Positions 1-5,062 of a DNA stretch of 5,062 nt are shown one piece after another. A model generated the notes under the pieces. The model was not told the DNA's origin. It worked only from the letters and a program-made list of their open reading frames with translations, and made no database searches. The stretch's first letter is position 1. Every line of letters starts with the position of its first letter. Both the position numbers and the translations under genes were made by a program. Origin of the DNA: Alistipes sp. (GTDB lineage Bacteria > Bacteroidota > Bacteroidia > Bacteroidales > Rikenellaceae); assembly GCA_017631135.1 (NCBI GenBank), contig JAGBTW010000026.1, forward strand, positions 1 to 5,062, read 5' to 3'.

Positions 1-657
1 ACGCTCTCGTCGTGGCTATGTGGCTACTACGCTATCAAACACCTGCCACTCACCATCGTGGGCCCCGTGAATGCCACGCGCCCCGTTGTGGTGCTTGTGG
101 GTGCACTTCTGCTCTTTGGCGAGCGCCTTAACGCTTGGCAGTGGGGTGGCGTGCTGCTCACTATCGTGTCGCTATATCTGTTGAGCCGCGCGGGACGAAA
201 GGAGAGCATCAACTTTCGCAGTAACCGCTATGTGTGGTCGCTCTTTGCCGCTATGCTGCTTGGCGCTGTGAGCGGACTCTATGATAAGTTCCTTATCGCA
301 AATTGCAATATCGGTCCTCTCTTTGTGCAGAGCTGGTTCGGAATCTATCAGCTCGCTATGATGTGCCTTATCGCCCTTGTCGTGTGGCTTCCTCGCCGCG
401 CGAGCGAGCCATTCAGGTGGGTGTGGACCATTCCGCTTATCTCGATTTTTGTCTCTTTGGCCGACTTCTGCTACTACCACGCCCTCGACGATGCCGACGC
501 CATGATTGCCGTGGTGTCGATGATTCGCCGCTCATCTGTTATCGTCACCTTTGTTTGTGGCGCACTCCTCTTTGGCGAGCGTAACCTCCGCGCCAAGGCT
601 CTCGACCTCTTGCTAATCTTGGTCGGCATGGTGCTGCTATGCATCGGCAGCGTGTAG
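1..657 (+). CDS. DMT-superfamily (EamA) transporter, 5' end missing
   Basis: This is the last 218 residues of an inner-membrane transporter of the drug/metabolite (EamA) family; the reading frame is open from base 1, so the start lies outside the window. The substrate cannot be told. Family members are usually about 290-300 residues with two homologous five-helix halves, so roughly 75-80 residues are missing. The duplication is visible: GALLLFGERLN at visible residues 34-44 ends the first half and GALLFGERNLR at 187-197 ends the second, each followed by a terminal hydrophobic helix. Hydrophobic segments lie at about 20-39, 47-62, 78-99, 106-130, 141-160, 168-192 and 200-217. A GTG at 58 could be mistaken for the start, but coding similarity continues upstream of it. 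A weak terminator-like hairpin follows. The last 17 bases, including the TAG stop, recur after mgsA. The family assignment is firm; it could export amino acids or metabolites, but nothing here decides that. Confidence 0.92.
   Translation, partial: TLSSWLCGYYAIKHLPLTIVGPVNATRPVVVLVGALLLFGERLNAWQWGGVLLTIVSLYLLSRAGRKESINFRSNRYVWSLFAAMLLGAVSGLYDKFLIANCNIGPLFVQSWFGIYQLAMMCLIALVVWLPRRASEPFRWVWTIPLISIFVSLADFCYYHALDDADAMIAVVSMIRRSSVIVTFVCGALLFGERNLRAKALDLLLILVGMVLLCIGSV
641..657 (+). repeat. 17-base direct repeat, copy 1 (3' end of EamA gene)
   Basis: The sequence gcatcggcagcgtgtag forms the last codons and stop of the transporter gene. An exact copy lies at 1372-1388, 731 bases downstream in the same orientation, so the two copies bracket mgsA. 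Neither side of the match extends beyond 17 bases. Confidence 0.85.
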
Positions 658-680
658 TTCTTACATAGTAAATATTATTC

Positions 681-710
681 AAGGAGTCTTTGTTGGGCTC
701 CTTTGTTTAG
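681..710 (+). terminator. Weak terminator-like hairpin after the EamA gene
   Basis: AAGGAG at 681-686 pairs with CTCCTT at 698-703. The stem can be extended inward by a T-G wobble and a C-G pair, leaving a loop of 7 bases. The tract after it (tttgttt) is T-rich but interrupted. It lies 23 bases past the transporter stop, the right place for a terminator, though the stem is short. Confidence 0.55.
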
Positions 711-777
711 CTCTACTCTTCACGATTTCGTAACAATAAATTAACGGTGTTGTCGTGATAACGAAACATCGTTGCCC

Positions 778-785
778 TATTTTTG
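778..785 (+). promoter_or_regulatory. Bacteroidetes -7 box, likely mgsA promoter
   Basis: TATTTTTG matches the Bacteroidetes -7 consensus TAnnTTTG exactly. Transcription would start near 791, giving a leader of about 40 bases before the mgsA ATG at 833. The -33 element is poor: the only TTG upstream at a plausible distance is 750-752, about 25 bases from the -7 box instead of the usual 19-20. The call rests on the -7 box and its location. Confidence 0.6.
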
Positions 786-832
786 CAGCGTGAAAAAAGG
801 ATTAAACGAGATTAACTAATTTGAATGAATTT

Positions 833-1306
833 ATGAGTAAGAGACTATCAATTGCGCTTGTGGCACACGACGCCATGAAGCATGACCTCGCGGAGTGGGT
901 CGCATGGAACTGGGCAAAGCTCCTATCACACCGCCTAATATGCACAGGAACAACAGGCCGCATCGTGGCCGAAACACTTATGGAGCGCAGAGCCAAGGAT
1001 GCAGCGCACTCGCACTTCGATATCACCATGCTTAAGTCGGGTCCATTGGGTGGCGACCAGCAGCTCGGAGCGATGATTGCAAACAGCGAAATCGACATGC
1101 TCATCTTCTTCTGGGACCCCATGTCTGCGCAGCCACACGATGTAGATGTTAAGGCCCTATTGCGCTTGGCAACGCTATACAATGTCCCCACGGCGATAAA
1201 TCGCTCAACGGCCGACTTTATGATATCTTCAACGCTGATGGTAGATACACAGTATAAACCTGTAGTGCGAGACTATACGTCATATATTGAGCGCATGGTA
1301 AAGTAA
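833..1306 (+). CDS. mgsA: Methylglyoxal synthase
   Basis: This 157-residue cytosolic enzyme converts dihydroxyacetone phosphate to methylglyoxal and phosphate, a bypass of lower glycolysis that relieves sugar-phosphate build-up when phosphate is short. The protein matches the E. coli enzyme along its length: VAHD (residues 10-13), TGTTG (38-42), SGPLGGDQQ (69-77), FFWDP (92-96), PHDVDVKALLRLA (101-113) and TADF. The residues aligning with the known active site are present: H12, D13, D75 (the catalytic Asp, D71 in E. coli), D95, H102 and D105. A few extra residues lie before the SGPLGGD motif compared with E. coli. ATG 833 is chosen because the conserved region begins a few residues later; an in-frame TTG at 821 would add only four residues. 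The upstream region is AT-rich with no Shine-Dalgarno, as is usual in the phylum. The gene appears monocistronic, with its own -7 box and a strong terminator. Confidence 0.97.
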   Translation: MSKRLSIALVAHDAMKHDLAEWVAWNWAKLLSHRLICTGTTGRIVAETLMERRAKDAAHSHFDITMLKSGPLGGDQQLGAMIANSEIDMLIFFWDPMSAQPHDVDVKALLRLATLYNVPTAINRSTADFMISSTLMVDTQYKPVVRDYTSYIERMVK

Positions 1307-1348
1307 GAGTGGTTGCCCGAATAACCTGGACAACCACTCTCTGTTTTT
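1306..1348 (+). terminator. Strong intrinsic terminator of mgsA
   Basis: AGAGTGGTTG at 1306-1315 pairs perfectly over 10 bases with CAACCACTCT at 1331-1340, with a 15-base loop, and is followed by ctgttttt. The stem begins at the last base of the mgsA stop codon, so termination is tightly coupled to the gene end. On the minus strand no T-run follows the stem, so it works in one direction only. Confidence 0.9.
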
Positions 1349-1371
1349 ACTCCTCTTTTTGCTTCTCCTTG

Positions 1372-1388
1372 GCATCGGCAGCGTGTAG
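1372..1388 (+). repeat. 17-base direct repeat, copy 2 (intergenic)
   Basis: This is an exact copy of 641-657. In the frame matching the transporter's end it reads GIGSV followed by TAG, preceded by a leucine/phenylalanine-rich stretch, but that frame runs back through the mgsA terminator and has no start. It therefore looks like a gene-end remnant or junction sequence, not a gene. Confidence 0.85.
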
Positions 1389-1445
1389 GATTTTATCACC
1401 CATCCGCTCTCATTATTTCTGCCGTCAACTACCCACAGTTGCCAT

Positions 1446-1496
1446 CCCACACCCTCAAAAAATCAGCAATTATTTTGGTGAGTGGGGAATTTTTTT
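1446..1496 (+). promoter_or_regulatory. Imperfect hairpin plus T7 run overlapping the promoter
   Basis: CCCA (1446-1449) pairs with TGGG (1483-1486), CACC (1450-1453) with GGTG (1477-1480), AAAA (1457-1460) with TTTT (1473-1476), and AAT (1461-1463) with ATT (1469-1471). Small bulges separate the segments, the loop is cagca, and T7 (1490-1496) follows. It may be a second terminator shielding the operon or an operator site, because its right arm covers the -33 element. The pairing is imperfect and may be chance. Confidence 0.3.
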
Positions 1497-1505
1497 ATAA
1501 ATTTG
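1474..1505 (+). promoter_or_regulatory. Bacteroidetes promoter of the pilus-type operon
   Basis: A -33 TTTG (1474-1477) is separated by 20 bases from TAAATTTG (1498-1505), a perfect TAnnTTTG -7 box. This spacing is the phylum consensus. Transcription would start near 1511, giving a leader of about 80 bases before the ATG at 1592, long enough to hold regulation, although I see no clear structure in it. Confidence 0.8.
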
Positions 1506-1591
1506 CACAACTGACGCCCTATAAAATGAGGTGGCAGAGTAAAGCAAACGGAATTTTTGCAGAAAATATACAGAGTAACGGGTTGTATGAG

Positions 1592-2974
1592 ATGAGACGT
1601 TTTGTGCATAAGAGCGTGTTGTTTGTCGTGATATTTATTATCTCGACGGCACGCGGTTTTGCACAGAGCGACACCCCCGAACGAGAGTTTGCACAGGTCT
1701 TCTTCCGTCAAAGTGCCACCACCATCGACACCAGCTATCGTGATAATGAAGCCTCGCTGCGTCGCTTTGTCGATGTGGTGAACGAGTGTCGTAAGGATAG
1801 CACATTTAATATAGGTGCAGTGCGCATTGTAGCGAGTGTGTCGCCCGAGGGTCTAAACGCTGTCAATGAGCGTATTATTCGACAGCGTGCCGAGTCCATC
1901 GTGGCGTGGATAAATCAACATGCCGACCAGCCTATCGACTATATTGTAGAGTTTAAGGGCGTAGATTGGGAGTTGCTAATCTCGCTTATCGAGCAACGCA
2001 AGGAGAGTCGTTACCTTCCATATCGTGATGAGGTTTTAGACCTTCTGCGCAATACGCCAGAAGAGGTTGAGGGTAAGCAGTTGGACTACAACTGGCGCTA
2101 TGCGAAGCTCTCGAAGTTGCACGACGGAACACCCTATATCTGGCTCAAAAAGTACCTATTCCCCGAGTTGCGCTATGCCACTGCCGAGTTGGTCATTAGT
2201 TTCGATGTTGTGGCAGAGGAGTCGACCCCTGAAATTGCACAATCGGAGACCAAAGTAGTCGTTGAGACCGTTGAAACGCCCGTTAGAACAGAAAATATCG
2301 AGATTAATAAATCTTCAATTTCCGAGGCCTCTGGCGAGTCGCAAAATAGCGATTTTACCCCTGAGGATGAGGACTTTACTTCTCCCCCCCCCGTACAAAG
2401 TGAGGAAATATTGACCAATTTGTGCGGTGAAAAGAGTGGTGCGTTCTGCATGGCTCTTAAAACAAATATGCTATATCTGTTGGCTGCTGTCCCCAACCTT
2501 GGTGCCGAGGTGCACATGGGTGGTGGCTGGAGTCTTGTTGCCAATTGGCAATATGCATGGTGGAGTAGCGACGCTGCTTGCTGGTATCACCGTATCTATG
2601 GTGGTGACGTGGCACTACGCAAGTGGTTTGGCAAGCGCGCGACAAGCATGCCTCTTTCGGGACACCATGTCGGCATTTACGGTCAGATGGCAACTTACGA
2701 CTTCATCTTTGGCGAGGATCGTATTGGTCAGCTCGCCGATAAGTGGAGCTATGGCGCGGGTGTGGAGTATGGCTACTCTGTGCCTGTGGGCAAGGCCTTG
2801 AGGTTCGATTTTACGCTTGGCGTGGGCTACCTCACGGGCTTGTATAAGAGATATAAATTGGAGGACGACTGCTATGTTTGGCAAGATACTCGCAAGCGTA
2901 ACTACCTTGGCCCCACAAAGGCGGAGATTTCGTTCGTGTGGGTTATTGAAGGCAAGAAAGGAGGCTGCCGATGA
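1592..2974 (+). CDS. Exported OmpA-like / DUF3575 outer-membrane protein of pilus-type operon
   Basis: This is a 460-residue exported protein. Residues 1-24 form a signal peptide with a basic start, a hydrophobic core and likely cleavage after RGFA. Residues about 30-205 resemble the OmpA-like domains of Bacteroidales surface proteins: ASVSPEG (81-87), then N92 and an R99-A100 pair, then YRDEVLDLLRNTPE (144-157) and FPELR (190-194). Residues about 207-280 are a low-complexity acidic Ser/Thr/Pro linker. Residues about 286-453 match DUF3575, thought to be an outer-membrane beta-barrel: KTNMLYLLAAVPNLGAE, NWQYAWW, RIYGGD, GHHVGIYG, GAGVEYGYSVPV and GPTKAEISFVW. ATG 1592 is chosen because it directly precedes the signal peptide; the open frame back to 1439 crosses the promoter and does not look coding. 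It starts the operon and overlaps the next gene by ATGA. An assembly or anchoring role for surface fibres is inferred from context only. The linker contains a run of nine C. Confidence 0.86.
   Translation: MRRFVHKSVLFVVIFIISTARGFAQSDTPEREFAQVFFRQSATTIDTSYRDNEASLRRFVDVVNECRKDSTFNIGAVRIVASVSPEGLNAVNERIIRQRAESIVAWINQHADQPIDYIVEFKGVDWELLISLIEQRKESRYLPYRDEVLDLLRNTPEEVEGKQLDYNWRYAKLSKLHDGTPYIWLKKYLFPELRYATAELVISFDVVAEESTPEIAQSETKVVVETVETPVRTENIEINKSSISEASGESQNSDFTPEDEDFTSPPPVQSEEILTNLCGEKSGAFCMALKTNMLYLLAAVPNLGAEVHMGGGWSLVANWQYAWWSSDAACWYHRIYGGDVALRKWFGKRATSMPLSGHHVGIYGQMATYDFIFGEDRIGQLADKWSYGAGVEYGYSVPVGKALRFDFTLGVGYLTGLYKRYKLEDDCYVWQDTRKRNYLGPTKAEISFVWVIEGKKGGCR
2384..2392 (+). repeat. Poly-C tract (9 C) in the linker codons
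   Basis: Nine consecutive C encode the three prolines at residues 265-267 of the OmpA-like/DUF3575 protein. The frame is intact at this length. A gain or loss of one base would keep the signal peptide and OmpA-like domain and remove the DUF3575 domain. This is the longest homopolymer I noticed in the window. Confidence 0.9.
2957..2964 (+). promoter_or_regulatory. Strong Shine-Dalgarno for the DUF5119 gene
   Basis: AAAGGAGG ends six bases before the ATG at 2971 and lies inside the last codons (Lys-Lys-Gly-Gly) of the preceding gene. Strong anti-16S complementarity is uncommon in Bacteroidetes, and here it accompanies an ATGA stop/start overlap. It supports this start and suggests translational coupling. 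Confidence 0.65.
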
Positions 2975-3921
2975 GAGGGTTGGGTTCGCTGCTTGTTGCG
3001 CTGATGTTGGGCATGTTTGTGTCGTGCACACACAAGGAACTGTGCTATGACCATAGCCATGTCGTGAACATAGATGTGCGTTTTGACTGGTGTAACGCTC
3101 CCGACGCAAGCCCCGCGAGCATGTCGCTATACCTCTTTGCGGAGGATGGCACGCGCCCCCAGCGCTACGAGCTTAAGGGACACGAGGGTGGCACGATAAG
3201 GGTGTCACAAGGCATCTACCATGCTGTCTGCCTCAATAGCGATACGCGCAATATAGAGTGTCGCGATAAGGAGCACATGTCGACCTTCCTTGTGGCTTCG
3301 CGCGACGAGACCGTCACGGGTAGCTCCATGGGTATGGGCATGCTGCTCTCTACAGCGATGCAGAACATGGGTCGCGGTGGTGAGCGCTATGCACGTCAGC
3401 CCGAGATGTTGTGGATGGGTCGTAGCTTTGACTTCGTTGTTGGTGAGGATGGTGGTGTCGTCACGCTAACGCCCGAGCAGGCTGTTGTGCGCATCACTAT
3501 CAGCATCTATAATGTTGAGAATATGGATAATGTCACAGCTGTTGCGGGTACGCTCTCTGGTCTCTCGGAGGGTATCCTGGCAAGCACGGGCGAGCCTAAT
3601 GGCGTGGGTGTCACCCACCCGTTCGAGGTCACGGTGTCGGAGGATAAGAACTCGCTGCATGCAAGCCTCTTGAGCTTTGGCGACTGCTTGTCTGGCGACC
3701 AAAAACACTATATAGACCTCTATACGGTGCTTGGCGATGGCAGCCAGTGGCACTATAGCTTCGATGTTACGGAGGACGTGCACGAGGCTGTGGATGAGCT
3801 TCATATTTACATTGAGTTGGATGGATTGCCTGTTCCCGAGCCATCACCAGGTGGTGGCGGTGGTGGCTTTAGACCCACTATAGACGAGTGGACCAACGTA
3901 GAACAAGAGATAAAGATGTAA
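2971..3921 (+). CDS. DUF5119 lipoprotein, anchor-like subunit of pilus-type operon
   Basis: This 316-residue lipoprotein has a hydrophobic signal (residues 1-18) ending in the lipobox FVSC, with C19 as the lipidated residue. The mature start KELCYDHSH (22-30), then VRFDW (36-40), APDASPASMSLYLF (43-56), GTIRV (74-78) and CLNSDT (87-92), matches what I recall of DUF5119 proteins of Bacteroidales. The central part (about 165-290) has the alternating hydrophobic pattern of beta sandwiches. A six-glycine hinge (294-299) precedes a tail containing FRPTIDEW (300-307). DUF5119 has no established function. Its place between an OmpA-like/DUF3575 protein and a fimbrillin, and its size, resemble the Mfa2/FimB anchor lipoproteins of type V pili, so an anchor or minor-subunit role is inferred. 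The residues after C19 (THKE) do not clearly match the surface-export signal. The start is supported by the lipobox, the Shine-Dalgarno and the ATGA overlap; the next gene starts after 32 bases. Confidence 0.86.
   Translation: MRGLGSLLVALMLGMFVSCTHKELCYDHSHVVNIDVRFDWCNAPDASPASMSLYLFAEDGTRPQRYELKGHEGGTIRVSQGIYHAVCLNSDTRNIECRDKEHMSTFLVASRDETVTGSSMGMGMLLSTAMQNMGRGGERYARQPEMLWMGRSFDFVVGEDGGVVTLTPEQAVVRITISIYNVENMDNVTAVAGTLSGLSEGILASTGEPNGVGVTHPFEVTVSEDKNSLHASLLSFGDCLSGDQKHYIDLYTVLGDGSQWHYSFDVTEDVHEAVDELHIYIELDGLPVPEPSPGGGGGGFRPTIDEWTNVEQEIKM
3850..3867 (+). repeat. Tandem 9-base repeat encoding six glycines
   Basis: GGTGGTGGC occurs twice in tandem and encodes G294-G299 of the DUF5119 lipoprotein. 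It forms a flexible hinge ahead of the C-terminal tail. Any change by whole units would keep the frame and alter only hinge length. Confidence 0.85.
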
Positions 3922-3953
3922 CAAACTAATATTAACATTTAATTTTTAATCGT

Positions 3954-5062
3954 ATGAAAAAGACACTATTAATGACATGTGTTGCCATGTTAGTGGCAAT
4001 GACATCCTGCATGAAGGATGAGGTCGTAAGTGAAAACAAGGGTCACGTCATCGGCTTCCGCACCGCTGTCGATACCCGTGGTCTCGAGGCGGATGAGTGG
4101 TCGTTGCCCTACTTCCTCGTTACTGCATTGGAGCCAGGAGAGACTACTCCATACTTCGAGAATGCACAGTATGTGCGCGATAACGTCGGTGAATATGTGT
4201 CAAGCACTGATTATTATTGGCCAGGTAATGATAGACGATTGAGTTTCTATGCCTATGCTCCAAAAGCAGAGGATATGGGCGGCGCAGAGGTTACTATCAC
4301 AAATGATGAGCAGAGCATCGCTGGTTTTACCGTAAATCCAAATATTAGCGAGCAGTGCGACTTTATCTATGCTTATAACGAAGGTAGCGATGGTTTGGGT
4401 CTTGTCGAGGAGAATGGTAGTGTTTCGCTCGATTTCAAGCACAAACTCTCTAAAGTGTACCTTTATGGCTATACTGGATCAGAGCGTGTCTTCAATTGCA
4501 AGGGTGTTCGCATTGGAGGTGTTTACAACAAGGGTAGCATGGCAGACCTCGCTGGTAACGTATGGACAATCGATGGTGATGCCCAGAAGAGTGTTTTCGA
4601 GAAGATACTTGATGAGCCCCTTACAATCTCAAACAGTTTAGGTGGCGACTATTTGATTGGTAAGTTGGTTGATATTGTTGGCGATTCTGAAGAGGATAAT
4701 GACTTTATGATTCCACAGACATTGACTGCATGGGATCCTGTAAACGACCCAAGAAACATTAATAATGGTGCTTATATCGCAGTCTACCTTCAGATAACCA
4801 CTGCGTCTGGCTCTCGCATTTATCCCGAAGATCCTAACGTTGAATATGCTTGGGTGGCAGTGCCTATCTCTGGCGAGTGGTTAACAGGTTATTCATATCA
4901 ATATAGACTCGACTTTACAAAGGGTGCTGGTTATGTAGCTCCTGATGTTAATAATCCATCTTCGGGTTCACCTGTTTTGGGTGATGCTACAATCAAGGTG
5001 GTAGCATCTTTGAACGGTATGGAAGAGGCAACTGAAAACATGGTTGTTAACCCTAATATGAT
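3954..5062 (+). CDS. Fimbrillin-family (Mfa-like) lipoprotein, 3' end outside the window
   Basis: Some 369 residues are visible and the frame is open to the window edge. A signal peptide (1-18) ends in the lipobox MTSC with C19; the residues after it, MKDE, fit the Bacteroidetes surface lipoprotein export signal. Landmarks of the fimbrillin (Mfa-like) family are the first strand VIGFRTAVDTR (32-42), YYWPGNDRRLSFYAYAP (87-103), DFIYAY (136-141), LDFKHKLSKVYLYGY (159-173), FMIPQTL (251-257) and AWVAVPISGEWLTGYSYQYRLDFTKGAGY (299-327). In characterised type V pili such precursors are lipidated, carried to the surface, cleaved by an arginine-specific protease and joined by strand exchange. That this protein is a pilin is inferred from family and operon. 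The region after GAGY (about 328 on) seems to begin a Ser/Pro-containing linker and further sequence, so it may be longer than a simple fimbrillin. It lies 32 bases after the DUF5119 gene, with an AT-rich leader, no Shine-Dalgarno and no promoter in the gap, so it is probably cotranscribed. Confidence 0.86.
   Translation, partial: MKKTLLMTCVAMLVAMTSCMKDEVVSENKGHVIGFRTAVDTRGLEADEWSLPYFLVTALEPGETTPYFENAQYVRDNVGEYVSSTDYYWPGNDRRLSFYAYAPKAEDMGGAEVTITNDEQSIAGFTVNPNISEQCDFIYAYNEGSDGLGLVEENGSVSLDFKHKLSKVYLYGYTGSERVFNCKGVRIGGVYNKGSMADLAGNVWTIDGDAQKSVFEKILDEPLTISNSLGGDYLIGKLVDIVGDSEEDNDFMIPQTLTAWDPVNDPRNINNGAYIAVYLQITTASGSRIYPEDPNVEYAWVAVPISGEWLTGYSYQYRLDFTKGAGYVAPDVNNPSSGSPVLGDATIKVVASLNGMEEATENMVVNPNM

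Noticed and set aside
751..766. Dyad TCGT-gata-ACGA upstream of the mgsA -7 box
   Set aside because: Only four paired bases plus one beyond a mismatch; too short to call an operator.
821..832. TTG at 821 as the mgsA start
   Set aside because: It is in frame, but it adds only four residues outside the conserved fold, and ATG 833 directly precedes the conserved region.
1309..1500. Open frame of 63 codons starting GTG just after mgsA
   Set aside because: It runs through the mgsA terminator and the promoter of the next gene, has no ribosome site, and gives a composition unlike a real protein.
1436..1513. Possible invertible promoter: CAGTTG at 1436-1441 and CAACTG at 1508-1513 flank the operon promoter
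   Set aside because: Phase-variable promoters in Bacteroidales have longer inverted repeats; six bases with no extension is chance level, and no invertase is visible.
1552..1559. AATTTTTG as a second -7 box nearer the ATG at 1592
   Set aside because: It mismatches the first consensus base and has no TTG at -33 spacing; the upstream promoter is far better.
1439..1591. Longer N-terminus for the OmpA-like/DUF3575 protein
   Set aside because: The extension crosses the -33/-7 promoter and would bury a clear signal peptide starting at 1592.
2173..3109. Antisense open frames opposite the OmpA-like/DUF3575 and DUF5119 genes
   Set aside because: They lie over well-supported sense genes, show no family features, and are explained by the base composition of the sense codons.
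3466..3804. Antisense open frame inside the DUF5119 gene
   Set aside because: It is a shadow of the sense gene with no promoter, no plausible start context and no recognisable domain.

Overview
The window looks like chromosomal DNA from a member of the Bacteroidales (Bacteroidota). Three things point there: promoters with the Bacteroidetes -7 box (TAnnTTTG) instead of sigma70 boxes, mostly AT-rich start regions without Shine-Dalgarno sequences, and a block of three genes whose families (OmpA-like/DUF3575, DUF5119, fimbrillin/Mfa-like) are typical of gut and oral Bacteroidales. The genus cannot be fixed from the sequence. All genes are on the + strand.

Layout. Positions 1-657 hold the 3' three quarters of a DMT/EamA-family inner-membrane transporter, followed by a weak terminator-like hairpin. 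A 175-base spacer with a perfect -7 box then leads to mgsA (833-1306), methylglyoxal synthase, with its active-site residues intact. A strong intrinsic terminator begins at the last base of the mgsA stop codon. The spacer 1307-1591 holds this terminator, an exact 17-base copy of the transporter gene's 3' end, an imperfect hairpin, and a textbook Bacteroidetes promoter.

From 1592 to the right edge runs a surface-structure operon. The first gene is an exported 460-residue protein with an OmpA-like domain, an acidic linker and a C-terminal DUF3575 domain. The second is a DUF5119 lipoprotein that overlaps it by ATGA. The third is a fimbrillin-type lipoprotein cut by the window edge. This resembles type V (FimA/Mfa1-like) pilus loci: an outer-membrane partner is encoded first, then an anchor-like lipoprotein, then a pilin precursor. 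The gene families are recognisable; the roles of the first two proteins are inferred from context.

The points most worth a second look are the 17-base direct repeat bracketing mgsA, a 9-cytosine run in the linker of the first pilus-operon gene, the reversed domain order and altered peptidoglycan-binding position of that protein, and the mature N-terminus of the fimbrillin.
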